From Geosiphon pyriformis (Eukaryota; Glomeromycota; Glomeromycetes; Archaeosporales; Geosiphonaceae), in the NCBI GenBank assembly GCA_016748015.1, contig JAAOMT010000595.1:66282-130281 (forward strand): a stretch of 64,000 nt of DNA, given 5' to 3'. The notes beneath the pieces are model-generated. The model was not told the origin of the DNA, made no database searches, and worked only from the letters and a program-made list of their open reading frames with translations. This document shows positions 11,489 through 25,200 of this stretch, in pieces. Position 1 is the first letter of the stretch, and each line of letters begins with the position of its first letter. The translations under genes were made by a program, and so were the position numbers.

Positions 11489-14366
11489 GTGGGTGCTATG
11501 TGTTTTTTTCTTTTCAATGTACTAAAAAGAGTGAAAGCTCTTCTTTGAAATGTTTCTTTAAAGTTTTTTTCATTGATTGGTTGCACTGGATATGTTTTTA
11601 CTGTGAAATTAATTGGTAATATTGCTGTCCTTCTATAAGTAAAATCAAATAGTGTGTGTTGTAGTATCTTGTTTTAGTGTTCTGTATGCTAGTAACACTA
11701 ATTGAATAAAGATATCCCATTCTTGCTCAAAGTCTGTTAAGACTTTGGCTAAAGATTCACACAATGTTCTGTTGAATCATTCTACAAGTCTATTTGTTTA
11801 AGGGTAATAAGGTGATGATAGAAGTCTTTTGACATTGAATTATTCACAAATTTCTTGTATCAAGTTGTTTACAAAATGTGTTCCTTGATCACATAAAAGT
11901 TCAATTGGGCATTCATGTCTACAAATAATGTCTTCATAGATGAAATTTGCTATTGATTTTGTATCTGCTCTTTAAATGGCTCTAGTTTCAGACCATTTGG
12001 TAAGATAATCTACTGCAACTGCAATATAACAATTTCCTTGAGTTGTAATAAGTAATGGTCCGACTAAATCAATTTCAACTCTGTTAAAGAATTGTCCAAC
12101 TTTGATTGGATTTAAAGATTCTGTGAGACAAGTTTCTTTTTTTCTTTAACAACTATCATAAAATTCTACATATTGTTAAATGTTTTTTTGCATGTGAGAC
12201 CAAAAATAATGTTCAAGAGTTCTTTGAATTGTTTTATCTCTTCCCAAGTGTGCTGAAGAAAGATCTGTGTGCATTTGTATAGAATTGTTTCTTTTTCATT
12301 CTCTTATACTAATCTGAGTGGTTGGTTTGGATTTCTGTGATTTTTGTAATAAATTTTGTTGTGGTGTATGAAATATTGTTTAAATTGGTGTTGTAATCAA
12401 TGTTTTTTACTTGGAGACCAATTTTTTAGTATAATAAGAGTCTTTAAATAGTTTTTAAGATTGTTGTAATTTCTGAGATCTATTGTTGTTTTGTTATTTG
12501 TTGGTAGATTAGTAAGGTGTAATAAATTTGTTGGTATTATTAATTTTGTCTCATTCTTAAGAGACTATTAACATTGGTGTGTAATTTTCCTGGTTTGTGG
12601 TGTACAATATATTTGTAATCTACTAAAAAATCATTCCATCGAGACTGTTTGGCACTTTGTTTAGTTTTTTTCTTATTAAGTCATTTGAAACCAATATTGT
12701 CAATTATGATGTCAAATTCTTTTCTATTCTTTAGATATTGTTGAAAATGTTTAAGAGCCCAAATGACTGTGGCAGCTTCTAGTTCAGTTGAGCCATATTT
12801 GGCTTGAGTGTTCTGCTGGCATAGACAATAACTTGCTCCTAGCCATTTTTATCTAATTGTAATAGAATGACACCAAATGCTATATGTGAAGCATTAGTGG
12901 TTAATTGAAACCATTTGTTGAAGTCTGGATAAGCAAAAACTGGGGCTGTTGTCAATCTTGTTTTGAGAGTTTTAAAAGCTTTTTGTTGTTCTTCTGTCTA
13001 TTTATATAGCACATTTTTGTTGGTAAGATAATTGAGTGGTTTGGCAATTTTTGAGAATCTTTTGATGAATTTCCAATAGTAGGAGGCTAATCCTACAAAT
13101 TTTTGTAGTTCTGTGGTATTTTTGGAAGTTTGAAAGTTTTTGACAGCATTAATTGTTCCAGAATTTGGTTTGACTTCATTTTTGCTAACAATGTGTTTAA
13201 GAAAGATTAAGCTTGTTTTTTTAAAGTGACATTTCTCAATGTTTAACTTTAATCCTGCTTTTCATAATTGTTGAAAAACTTCTTATAGGTGAATAAGATG
13301 AGCTTTAAAGCTTGGTAAGTACACATTAATGTCATTAAGATAGACAACTACTAATTGCCACAAGAGTCCTTTATATACAACATCCATGAGTCATTGAAAT
13401 GTTGCTGGTGTATTGCAGAGTCTAAAAGACATAACATTGAACTCATAGTTTCTTTTTTGGATGGTAAATGCTGTTTTGGATCGATCTTTTGGGTCTATTT
13501 CGACTTGCCAGTATCCACTTTCCAAGTCTAAAGTTGAGAAGAACTTGGCTTTTCCTAAAACATCTAGCATGTCATCAATTCTTGGAAGTGGGTAGACATC
13601 TCCAATTGTCACACTGTTGAGCTGATAATAATCTACACAGAATCTAATTTTTCCGTTTTTCTTTTTAACAAGAACTACTGGTGAGGCCCAAGGACTTTTT
13701 GATGGTTGAATCAATCCGTTATTGAGTATTCTTTGGACCTCTTCTCTGATAAATTGGTGGCTAGCAGATGGAACTTAATAGGCTTGTTGTCGTTTTGGTG
13801 GAGCATTTCCTGTATAAATCTGATGTTAAATAATATCAGTTTTTCCAAGGTCATTGTTGTCTTTTGCAAATATATCTGCAAATTCAGCTATCAGTTGTTT
13901 CAATTGTCTTTGTTGTTGGGGTTTTAAGAGACCCATGTTGATTTAAGAGAGTTTTTTTTCTAACAGATGATAGTTTTCAGTAGTAGAGATGATGTTTGGA
14001 TTTGGAAGTAGTATATGTCTTATAATTTTGATGAAATTAGAGACAATTTGAGAGTTTTCATCTTGACAGATGTTACTGTATATGATTCTAATCTCTAGTT
14101 TGTTCAATAAAACAATGGGGTAATTATTGGGATTGTTGGAATTTTTTCATTTCTTTGGGAATATAAACGTTTGGAATTGAGATTTCATGCTTTAAACAGA
14201 TTTGTTCATTGGATTCAAAGATTTTTTGAGTAGTAGTGGGTTTTGAACAAGTGTATATTTCGTGATGTTTACCAAAAAGTGAAATGGTAATTGGTTGGGA
14301 AAGTTGAAGAATCTGGTAAGATTCATTCTGTGCATTGAAAGCTATGTTTACTGGCACTGTAAATCA

Positions 14367-14735
14367 TCCAGTTGAACCAAAACCTTGCATTCTTCTTTCA
14401 CTTTTTCCCAATTGTTCTCTGTTGTTAACTGATTGTAGATCTAAAATGTTGATTAAGAGTAGATAAATTGCTTGGGCAATCTTTTTAGCATGTTCAATCC
14501 TAAATAGTTTGTCTATTTCATTCTGTAGCATGATGGTAATATCTTCAGTATATTTTGCATCTATAACTCCTTCTCTAATGTTGATTTTTTTGCTTGCCAA
14601 TGATGATCTGGATGCAATTTGAATCATTGCTCCAGGTGAAATTTCAAGAGTAATTTTGAGATTGATTTTTGTCAAGGACTTTGGTTGAAGAACCAAAGTA
14701 TTTTTTCCTGGGTATTTTAGATCATATCCAGCATC
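14367..14735 (-). other. dUTPase domain within element 1 polyprotein
   Basis: A trimeric-dUTPase-like domain between protease and reverse transcriptase. All five family motifs are visible in order on the minus strand. They are AGYDL (motif I, about 14718-14732), ASRSSLASK (motif II), GVIDAKYTEDI (motif III, where element 2 has GVIDAGYTGDI), KKIAQAIY (motif IV) and QGFGSTG (motif V, 14367-14387). In this family the enzyme hydrolyses dUTP to dUMP and pyrophosphate, keeping uracil out of DNA. A stop follows directly after motif V in this copy. Confidence 0.88.
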
Positions 14736-17700
14736 AATTTCGTGTGCTTTTTTTGGTCTGATTCCTTGGCCATGGTTGTCAAAATATTTAAGTTGTAGAA
14801 ATGGTTGATTTTCAAGAAGATAGATAGGGGTGGTTGTTAATTTTTCTATCAGTTCAGATACTCCAAATTCGATTTCATTTTCATCATTCTCATCTGGCAG
14901 GGAAATATTAAGAGCATAGCATTCTAAACACTATTGGTTATTACAAAGCATAACACATTCTTCACATAATTGAATGTTCATTTGCTCTAATCATTGAATT
15001 TGAGCTTCTTTGGTTGAATATGTATGACTTGCAATTTGGTGATAGGTTTCTACTTTATCTTCATAATCAAATTCAGCTAATTCTATAATATATTCAATGT
15101 ATTTAGTTTTTTTTATTTGGCAGACATCTTCTTGGGTGGCTCCATTAATTAATGCCATTGCTAAGTCAAAAATTATTTTAGTATCATGAGGGTAGTAATA
15201 GAGTTTATTGAGAATACTGTTGTATGCTGCATCAAATGGTGTTCCTTTTCTGATTTTTTCCAAGATTAATAGAGCATATTAACAGGTTTGATCACATACT
15301 CCTTCTTTCATTGCAACATCAATCCAGTTGTATTCTTTTGGTAGCATATTTTCATATGTGAGACAAGGTGTGTTATCCTATTTTCCACTTTTTTTTGGAG
15401 ATCCAAATCGTTCCCTATAACATGCTTTACAGAAGTAGCAGATGTGAGTTTCATATTCCTCTTCTGGAGAAATACAAGCTTCCATAGGTGAAAGCTTCTT
15501 CTTGCAATTTTTGCATTTTAGTGGGATGTATGGTGGTTTTTTTTGTGGTTCCGGTGTGGAATATCTGACTTTCTTCCATTCTCTTGATTCTTCAAAATTC
15601 TTCTGTTCTGTTTCTTCAGCCCAATTGGATGTTGATTCAATAGCCATGTAGGTTTCAGTAAATGGCATTTCCTTCTTTTTCTCAAATTTGAATACTGGGG
15701 CTTTTTCTGACTGTTTGTTGAAAGTATCACAGGTTGCAGATACTATAGTGTATTGTCCTTGATATGATATTTTGAGTTTCAGAGTTTCCCAGTCTAAGTT
15801 TGTATTGGCTTTGAGAAGCCAATCATTTCCAATAAAAGTTTGGTATTGGGGTGTATTTATAACTAAGACTTTAACTGGAATGATGATTCTATTAATGGTG
15901 AATAGAAAATTGTCAATTTTTTTTACTGGTGTCTTTTTCATTTCATCTGCTGTAACAATTACTATTTGGACTGGTCTGTTGACATTTTGATTGAGTTGTT
16001 GCATTAATTAGTAGGTGATAATACTTCCAACAGATCTACTATCTAGAATTAATCAAATAGGCTTTTCTTCTATTGTAGCTTCAGTGTACATGGCAGTAAT
16101 GGCCTTTTGCTTATTTACTGCTGCATTGCTAAGCAAAAATGGTGATTCATTTGCTTCAAATTCGAATGAAAATATATCTGAGAAATTGGCATTTTGAGCA
16201 ATTTAAGCTGGTAGAATAATATTGTTGGAAGGGTTTGATTTTGGTGCTGTAGCTTTACCTTCAGAAAGTACAGTTTGTTGAAAATTTGATTCTTTTTGTA
16301 TTATTAAATAACTGGGTTGAGTGTGAAACTGAGTGGGTCTTTGTTGAACAGAATTTCGAGGAACTAATTAATTATTGTGATTAAATCTGTTGTTGTTTGT
16401 TAAAAAACGGTTTTGTGATGTAAATTGGTTTTGTTGGATCAATTTTCTGGCTGGTACTTGATATTGTTGAGTGGGTGGTGTCTGATATTGCTGAATTGGT
16501 AAAGATTGCTGATATTGTTGCTGAATTAGTTGTAAAGCTGGTTGATAGTAACTGTTTTGATTTTGTGGTCTTGGTGGGTAATAAGTTGGTAGTGGTAGTT
16601 GGTAATAAAATTGTTGTGGTGAAGAATAACATTGATTACTTCTGTTTTGCTGGTCTCTCTGTAATTTCTTGCAATCTTATTTCTAGTGTTCTGAGATTCT
16701 ATAGTAATAGCAATTTTGAGGTTGGTTGTTAGATAATAATCCAAAATTGTTCTAGTTGTATTATTGTGGAGGTTGGTATCTTTGTAGTTGTTGCTGCTGT
16801 TGTTGTTAGTTGATAAAGTAGCTTTCAACTTTTTTTGTGAGTTGGTCTATTTTTTTTTCAGCTGCTGAGCTGGTTTCTCCAATAGCTAGGTTGACAAGTT
16901 TGGTGTGATTTGCTTCTTCTATTGCCATTTCATAGTTTTTTGCATGTCTAATGGCAGTTACTAAGTCTTCTAAAGCATGTGGATGAACTTTCTTAATGAG
17001 TTTGTCTTTTAATTTTGCTATGAACTGATCCAAAATCTGGGCATTGGAATAGTATTCATTGGTTTCTAATTGTCAAATTTGTCGAATAAGTTTATTAAAT
17101 CTCCCAAGATAGGTCATAACAGTTTCAGATGTTTTTTGCTTAATATTGCAAAAGCAGTTTCTAAGAATGATAGAGGTGTTGTTGTCAGTAAATTGTTGTA
17201 GAAAAGCATCTTTGAATGCTTGCCAGTTTCCAAATGGTTTTTCTAAGTTTTTAAACCATTTTTCTGTAGTTTCTTAAAGAAAGTATGGAATTGCTTTAAG
17301 CATTCTTGCTGTATTCTAACCATTTGCATCTTCTGCTTTTTGAACTTTGTCAAGTTATTCTTAAAGGCTGATATCATTGTCTTCACCAGTAAATTCTGGA
17401 ATTTTTGCAATATAAGCAGTTGCTATTTCTTCTTTGTTTTCTGTAGTTTCTTCTTGTTCTGATTCAGTTTCTTCACTTTCCAAGTTTTCTGAATAATTAC
17501 TTTTATTTTTTTGTAAGTAATCAATAATATTGGTGCTAATTGATATGGGTTTCTGCTGTTGAATGGGACTTTTGGGTAACTGAAAATCTTCTAGTCTTGA
17601 ATTTGGTGTTTGTGGTTGAGCAAGTGAAATTAGAAATAGTGTAATAGAAAGTGGTAATTTGACACTGGTTCTTTGTTTAGGTGTTTGCAAGTGTTTGGCA

Positions 17701-18154
17701 ATTGTCTTTGGTAATATTGGAGTGTTTGGAGTAGTTCTTGAGTATTGTTTCACTTTTTGTTTGTCTTTATTGCTTGTTTTTGTTTCTGATTCAAAGTCAA
17801 AAGAGTATTTGGACTGTACTGAGTATTTTTCTTCACAATACTCAATAATGTTAAAATTAAATTCTTGGAAGTAGGTAGCAAGTGTTTTACTGTTCAGGTC
17901 TTTTATTCTCAATTGTGAATAGTGCACTAAATTATTGTAGAGGTTGTTTCTGACTTCTGAAATGTTGTAGTTTTCAAAAAAATAGTTGTTAATATGATTT
18001 TCAATGTATTGGTATAAAGATTTCTTGAAAATTTCAATTCCGTCTTGAACGTTAAATCTTTGCTTGCAGTGTGTATAAGTTGACTGATAATACTCTAAAG
18101 TTGTTGTGTCTGATGTGGTCACTACTTTGAAGTTGTTTTTGCTGTGTTGTTTTT

Positions 18155-18168
18155 ATGGAAGAGCACCA
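18155..18168 (-). promoter_or_regulatory. Primer-binding site of element 1
   Basis: In element sense TGGTGCTCTTCCAT starts 2 nt after the 5' LTR. The TGG start fits pairing with a tRNA 3' CCA end. It is a decayed version of the element 2 site (TGGTGCTCTCCCACGG). The primer tRNA cannot be named from the sequence alone. Confidence 0.7.
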
Positions 18169-18170
18169 AA

Positions 18171-19144
18171 TGCTACTGGAGGTTTTTGGTCTCTTTTCTT
18201 GAATGTTGTTAATGTTAATTTGCTGTAAATTCACGTTTCCAGAAAGTAGTTGGACCTCTAGTAACTGAATTTATTTTCAAATTATTTTCTATAATTTGAA
18301 CTACTGGGCTTATAAATGGAATGGCCAATTCCTTGCCAGTTATTTTATGTAGTTACATTGTAGTAAATATCAACTCTTTTTCAGGAATTGCTCGTTTGGA
18401 AGCTCACTAAACCTGTGTAGTTACTTTGCTGTAAAAGTCAACTTTTCTATAGAAATCTCGTCTATAAGCTACCCAAATGATTATGATAAGAAAAAAAAGA
18501 AAAATAAAAGAAATGTAAAAGAAATAGAATTTTGTCAAGGGAAACGTTTTCTATCCAGGCCTGAAATCACTAACAGTTCATTGAAATTGGTAGCTAATCA
18601 ATTTTAAAACATTAGTTGTGTTGAGAGAATTTCAAGTGTAATAATTTAAGAATTTGGTTTTCGAATATTTTAATTTTTATTTAATTTTGTAAAAGGTGAT
18701 TTGTTTCAATTAAGATATCTAAAGTAAGATATTATGATAAGATATTATAAGAAGAAGATACATTTTCTTGAGGAGAGAAGCTTTTCTTTAATACAATTTG
18801 TTATAGTACTAGTTTTTGAACTTGCACTTTTCTTTTTGCTACAATTTGAGTGAACTAAAGATACATTTCGGTGAACTTACAAGTTATTTCACTAAACTAT
18901 TGATTATTTCGGCCAATTTTCATTAATTTCGGCGAATTTTGATTATGTTAATGATTCAAGATATTGTGTAATTTGATCATCTTAATTTCTAGAGTACAAA
19001 TCGGATTATTGATTGAGTAATGATATTTGATAATTTGATTAAATAATAAGTGATAATCAAAATAATAATAATATATGCTAATTAATAATAGGAATTATGA
19101 AGGTAATTTCATGCTAATTAATAGCTAAAATTTTACTGGTAACA
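18171..19144 (-). repeat. 5' LTR of element 1
   Basis: 974 bp, from TGCTACTGGAGG to ACTGGTAACA on the plus strand. It contains about five units of a 20-bp array with core TTTCGGCGAA (about 18840-18950), roughly 190-300 bp into the LTR in element sense, that is in U3. Confidence 0.9.
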
Positions 19145-19980
19145 ACATATTCATGAAAATTTTTTTGATCACCACAGTCTGATCTGATCTGATTTTTTGT
19201 CTTTTAAGATTACTGTTTACTATAATATTCTTTTCTTTAGCCAATGACACAGCTTTGTTCATGCTCTTCTCTGATATAAACATTGATCTGATAATCTCTT
19301 TAAATTTTAAGAAAATAGTGGCCCCCCAAAACCATTAATCATTGAAAAAAAATTTCTAATAACTTGCATTTTTACAATCATTAATTTGTTTTCTATTGCT
19401 GAAAAATTAATGTTCAACATGAAAGATTTTCTAACTGCTACTTTTATCTGAGTCTTAACAATCTTGGAATCAATCTATCTGTTGTTTAAAGAAATATTAA
19501 TGGGAAAAAAAAAGAATAAGATCTTTTTATCTATGTTAAAATTAAGAGAACCAAGAAAAAAACTATAAATTACATCAGTATTTACCCTTTTTGTCTTGGA
19601 AGTAATAGTCACCAAATTCAAAATAGACTCACTATTGATATTTTTCATTATATTATTGTCTTTATTACTATTAGACTTACCATTAACATTCAAATATAAA
19701 CTACTAGAATCAGATCTAATTAATACTACATCTCTTTTATTACCAGAGTGCTTAATATTACCAAGAAGAACTCTTTTTTTTTAAGAGAAAGACTTTTTAA
19801 TAAGACCAGAAAAAATTCCTTTGAACACTTTTTTTTTTAATATATTATTACTAAAAACAGCTTCTAAGTTCACAATAAATGAATTATTAAGTTGAAAAAT
19901 GATAAAAGAAAATAATAAAATAAAAAACAAAAAACTTCTTTTTTAAAAATAGGCTCTTTGGAGAATTTAGATATTAAAAA
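19145..19980 (-). pseudogene. Decayed LINE, 5' end and ORF1 first half
   Basis: Minus-strand counterpart of the first 800 bp of the LINE at 20355. It reads RKSFMLNIN where the other has RKSFALDIN, and SDQTVVIKKI is shared by both. It ends exactly where element 1 begins; the remainder of ORF1 is at 7310 and below. The likely 5' end near 19980 is marked by the same AAATTCTCCAAAG-like leader as the plus-strand LINE. It has many stops and no function. Confidence 0.78.
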
Positions 19981-20354
19981 AAAAAAGTTTAAGTTTTTAT
20001 AAAAACTTTTTATATTTAATAATACTAATTTAATATTAATTAAAAAATAGATAAATTTTTAAATAAAAATATATATTATATCTAAATTATTGTTTTTTAT
20101 TTATTAATTTTTTTTGTTAAATTGTTTTTAATAATAAAATATTTTTAAATTGGTTTTATTTAAAACTATTTATATTTTTAATATTATATTTTTATAAATT
20201 TTTGTTTATTTGTTTTTATAAAACAATAAATTACATATTCAAAAAATTATTTAAATTAATTAAAATAGAAACAGTTTTGTGATTAATATTAAAAATTTAT
20301 TTATATTTAATATATCTTAATTACTTATTATATTTATAAATAATATATTAAAAA
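19981..20354. other. AT-rich spacer between two head-to-head LINEs
   Basis: About 370 bp of nearly pure A and T. No feature is recognised. Confidence 0.55.
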
Positions 20355-20429
20355 AACTTCTTTCTTTTCTTCATCCAAAATTCCCAAAAAAGAGTTAAAA
20401 GTTTTTTTGAAAGAAGTTTTTTTACCATT

Positions 20430-22290
20430 CAGTATGATAAGTCAAAACCATTCTTCGATTACGAGGCCACTGTTGGCTTTGTTATTGCTGTTATAAAAAA
20501 AACTATTAAAGTTTCTGGTTCTGAGAGTGGTTTCAAGGCAGTAGTATCAAGGAAAAAGAGGAAGAGAAGTGTGTTGACAGAGGGAGTTGATAATAGAAAG
20601 GTTGCTATTGAAGCTCCTGGTGTTTGTTTATGGGGTTCAGAGACTGGAAACACTACTGAGTCTGAGAGTGTAGATATGAAAGAGGAGTGTCTGGTAGAGG
20701 AGACCAGCTTTGATTATGGTGAAAGTGGTGCTCTGACTGGTGGGAATCATGATCAGACACCCATGAATTCAAAAGTTAAAACCAAAAAGGCATTGGGCAA
20801 GCCATTGGGAAAGATTGATTTCTTAAAAGGTAGTAATGATGATGGTGTTCTCTCGGATGCTCCTCTTGAGCTCTCCCCTCCTATGAAAAACTTGGTCAAT
20901 ATTTGAGTCAGGAAGTCATTCGCATTGGATATTAACTTGGATAAGGTGGCTGGCAAATCTTTTTAGGAAAAGCTTGTGGTGGTAAGGAAATTGTTTTCTA
21001 GAATCAATAATTTTGGGGGGGGGGCGTCTACCCTCTTAAAATTCTCAAGAATCATCAGAGCGACATTCACTTCCGAATCAAGTCTAATAAAAGCTATTAA
21101 TAAGGCTGCAAGTGCAAAGATCCTTGTAAACACCGATTTCAAAAAATCTTCTGAGTGGTCAGATCAGACTGTGGTCATAAAAAAAATTCCAATTGGAATG
21201 TCAGCTAAGGCTGTGTACACTACACTATCTGAGTTTGAAGTTGTTAAGACAATCAAGATGCAATTAATCAGGCTGTGACAGAAGACAGTGGTAGATTTTG
21301 AGCAATCAGATCAAGCTGATTTGGTTGCAGCTGAGTGGTCCATTCTGATCAGAAAAGATGTTGTATGCGTGGTTAGGGCTGATTCAGACAAAGAAGTGTG
21401 GGATGCAAGGGATCAACATAGGGCGCTGCTCTACACATTGCTAATAGGGACTAATGTTCATAATATCTGGGATTTTGTTAGATCTGTGGGTGGGAAAACA
21501 TGCGTCATTGATCATCATCCTGTTATATATACTTGGGCCAGGTGCACTGTTGTTTGCTTCGACTCTGCTGAATCATTGAATGCTGCTGTGGAAACCATGC
21601 CAGTACTTAAAAATGTCAATCTCTACTGGTCTTGCTTCATTTTTGCTAAATGTGCCAAGTGTGAGAAGTTGGGTCATACGTCATTGGGCTGTGTAGTTGG
21701 TGGAAAATTTTCTTCTGGTAATTCGTCGCATAGAGCTTTCTCGGACACAGATAAAAGCAGGCTGGCAGCCATCTATGCCAAACACTTGGCTCCAGTTGTT
21801 TATCTGGTCTTTTTTGGTGGTCTATCTTGAGCAAAGATTGCTTGCAGGTCTTTTTCTCTCCCCCTCTCTAGTCAGAATGTTTTGGTAAATGATGGCTCCT
21901 CTTTGGAGATGAAGCCATTCCTACTGGTTATGATAGAGGTCAACAATAGGTTTGCTGCTCTTGAGTGCAGTCTCACCAGCCTTGTGAAGCAAGTTAGTAA
22001 GCTGGCTAAAAGGTTGGATACACTCGGGCCAATGGTTCCCCAGCCTAGCCCTGGATGTCAGCCATTGGTAACCCTTTCATCACAGGATCAAGGGGCGGAT
22101 GTAGTGATGAGTGAGGGCTCGGGTGTGTTCACTAGTGGTGGGACTGTCGTGGAAGTGGTGTCTTTTGATATGTCTTCAGTGTCTAAGCTAAAAAACAGCA
22201 TGAAGTGTCTAATGGAAACGGTTCTGGGTCTTTTGGCCAAAGTAGATAATATAGGTGCACATTCGGTATCCCTACCTCTCACTCAATGAG
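20430..22290 (+). pseudogene. LINE ORF1, RNA-binding protein with zinc knuckle
   Basis: Nucleic-acid-binding ORF1 protein of the LINE. The frame is open upstream of the first usable ATG and is interrupted near 20905, 20965, 21278 and 21830. A lysine/arginine cluster (SRKKRKRS) lies near 20550. A region with RRM-like spacing (QTVVIKKIPIGMSAKAV) is at 21160-21220. A CCHC zinc knuckle CAKCEKLGHTSLGC is at 21651-21692. The C-terminal part is helical with coiled-coil-like spacing. The frame at 21288-21830 is the longest intact piece. Confidence 0.85.
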
Positions 22291-22292
22291 CA

Positions 22293-25200
22293 GTTTGGTC
22301 TGGAAATTTGCTATGTGCAACGTCAGGGGCATGAACAATCCCACTAAGCAGGAGAATATTATTAGGTGACATAAGGATATGAACAATTTGGTTTCTATTG
22401 TTACTGAAACAAAGTTAAGAGGTAAAATTTGTCTGTAGATTGCAGATAAGTTTGATGGTGTCCAAGTGTTTACTTCTGGTTTAGACTCTGGTCACTTGAG
22501 TGCAGGTGTCACTGTTATCATGGACATTTCTTTGGTTTGTCATGTGTGCAAGGTTTCTGAGGTACCTGGTCAGCTCCTGTCCATTAAATTACTTTTCAAG
22601 AGAAAACTTTCTGTGTTGATTCTGGGGCTTTATGCTGGTGTTTCTCTGGCAGTTCAGTTCTCTTAGGCTGGTAAAATCAACTTTCTCATTGCAAAAGCTG
22701 TCAATAAATCTTCTTTTATTGTTCTTGGTAGTAATTTCAATGAAGATGGTTCTCGTAAGTGTGCAAGTTTTAGGAAGTGCCTTGATTTGGGTCTGACAAA
22801 TTCTTTGGTCAGAAGCCCGGCTGTGAAATTGCCCACTTGAACAAACTCTAAAGGTGTTAGAAAAATGATTGACTATGTATTGGTTTCTTCAAATTTGGTT
22901 AATACAATAGTACACCACAGTGTTTTAGATGTTGGTGAGCATTTTGAAACGGACCATCAGGCTGTTTCTGTATCTTTGGGTTTGGGTGGTTTATTGGATG
23001 TACAGTTGAACTCTTTTCACAAACAGGCGAATAGAGATTGTTGGAAGTTTAATTTTAAGGGTGCTAATGATGTGAAATAAAACAAGTTCAAGGGTGCTAC
23101 GGCTGCTAATGCCACCATGTTCTCTAATGATTTTATTGCCTCCCAGTGATTCTCAGATTTGGATGCGATGTGGGACATTGTTTGCAAGATAATGGTTCTT
23201 TCAGCTGATGAGATGTTCAAGAAGAAATGGTTTAAGGACTATGATAGTGTCTTCACTAGGAAATCATCCAAATTTCATGAGATTAGAACTTTTGATATCG
23301 AAGCTGGTTAAGGCTTCTTGGTCGATTTGTTGTGACAAATTTATTTCACTGTTGGACATCTGGGGTTCTCTTGATGATGATAACACCTTTGTGGTCAGAT
23401 CTCTTTTTTTCTCTGGCTCTCCTCTTGATACTGTTTGGTTAGCTCTTTCCAAGGTCAGAAAAACCTATCACTCACTTAAAATAGTGGAATCGAAGTGTGT
23501 AGAGGAATTTTATATTAAATCAGTAATCAATAAGAGGATGGAAAGTTTCGAGCTGAACAAGAGTCACCCTATTCGGAGTGTTCTGGAGTGCCCTTTCCAT
23601 AAAGTTGTTTTGAATCACTTAGTTGTGAACAATGAGCTGATTTTGGAACCTGGTCCTGTGAGATCAAGGGTGGATGAAATCATGAAAAGATAGACTAGAA
23701 AGCGTAGGGTGGTTCCCGATGTCCCTAATGTGTGGCACCATCAGTATCGGCCATTGGATTATGTTTTTGATGAGGCTTTTTTTGGTGTAATGCAGCCAAT
23801 TGAGTTTTTAGAATTGTTTGACATGGTTTCTGATCTGCTTATTGGCAAGGCTGCTGGTCTTTCAAATATTTCAAATAAGCTGTGGATGCATAGTGACAGG
23901 TCTGTTCTGGATATGCTCTTGGTGCTTCTGAATTCTTGTCTGTCTCATGAGTCTGTGCCTGGTCTTTGAAGAGAAGCTTGGGTTTCGATGATCCCTAAAC
24001 CATATGAGTGAGAAGGTGTTCTCACAAATATCCGATCTATAGCCTTGATCAAGATGGCTCACAAGATCCTCTCCAAGATTCTTTCTGACAGGATATCACT
24101 GGTGTACAGTACTCATGACATTCTTCATGGGAATAATTTTTCAGTTTTGAAGGGTACAACTACCCAAACTCCTATTTTTGCTATTGGTTTGGTTGTTAAG
24201 AATGCTTTAAAGAAGAACAGGAAGCTCTGGCTGGTATTACAGGACATGTGAAAAGCATACGACTCTGTTGGATAAGAGCATCTCAAGAAGTGTTTGGTCA
24301 GGATCAAAATGTGTGGCAATTTATTTGCTTTTTCAGTAACATTCATAGGAATCGGACCAATCAGATTATGATGGATTTCAGTTTAACTGATGGTTATAGT
24401 GTACATGATGGGTTGGACCAAGGAGAAGTTTTTTCCCCCCTTCTTTGGTGCATATTTTATGATTCTCTTTTGTGTGAAGTCAAGCGTCAAGAGAGTGTGT
24501 GTGAATATAGACTCAATTCCCATTTTGTCTCTAGGAGTGATCACGCTAAATCTCAGGCTGGGTTTTCTACTTTTTTTGCTGCTGGGGCCTTTGTTGATGA
24601 CACGATTTAGGTTGGCAGCAGTCAAGCTGCTATTCAGCATATTCTCAATGTAGCTAGTGAATTTTTTTGGATTAATGACATTTCAATCAATAATGACAAA
24701 ACTGTAGTCATTCCTATTAATAGCAGAATCAGCAATCTGTCTCTTTTCATCAGTGGTTCACCCATTTCCATAGCCAAAAAAGGTGAATTTCATTGGTATC
24801 TTGGTATCTTTCTCTCAACTAATGGTCTTTCTAAGTTTAGTTTGGCTAAAACGCATTCGGACATTTGTTTTTCAGTAATTTGGTTCTAAAGAAAGCAGTT
24901 TCAGATAAGCAGTTCTTGTACCTGGTGTCAGCAGTTCTCCAATCTATAGTCAGCTATAGGATGCAGTTCAGCTTTGTCCCTGTTAGTGTGTGCGACAAGT
25001 GGGATGCTCTGATTTGCAAGGGTTTGAAACTTAAATCTGGTCTTCTTCTTGATTTTCCTAGTAACACGATTTATCATCCTTTCTTTTATGATTTGAGGTC
25101 CTTCTCACAATGTCAGTCTGAAGGCAAGATTGCTTTACTTATTAGTTTTGCAAACTCTTACAGGGTTCTGGATCAATTGTTTAGTCACAGGTCTCATGAC

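Larger units (their letters stand above)
9122..18125 (-). pseudogene. Gag-pol polyprotein of element 1
   Basis: Reading from 18125 downwards the order is as follows. A gag N-terminal segment runs about 17361-18125. A gag core with a region resembling the zinc-knuckle part of element 2 follows (16526-17033). Aspartic protease lies around 15780-16060 and a Cys-rich module around 15280-15520 (KCKNCKKK, CYFCKAC). dUTPase is at 14367-14735. Reverse transcriptase starts about 13930 (SPWASPVVLVKKKNGK, then FCVDY, FSTLDLESGYWQ). RNase H and the integrase core follow, ending with an integrase tail at 9386-9513 (FKVGNKVFLHRTK). The frame is interrupted by many stops and some indels, and by the solo LTR at 9514-11488. 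The polymerase Asp-Asp is changed to Asn-Asp near 13330. No ATG opens the frame; the position of the GTG seen in element 2 reads GTA here. Confidence 0.88.
7311..19144 (-). mobile_element. Ty3/gypsy element 1, full length with nested insertions
   Basis: Two direct LTRs (7311-8284 and 18171-19144) bound an internal region read on the minus strand. It is flanked by a perfect 4-bp target-site duplication ACAT (7307-7310 and 19145-19148). The order in element sense is LTR, primer-binding site, gag, protease, cysteine-rich module, dUTPase, reverse transcriptase, RNase H, integrase, third ORF, polypurine tract, LTR. A 2-kb nested LTR insertion sits in the integrase region. The element entered ORF1 of a LINE: joining the flanks restores the LINE sequence seen near 21154-21330. 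It is dead: there are many nonsense codons, and the polymerase motif reads YLND instead of YLDD. Confidence 0.92.
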
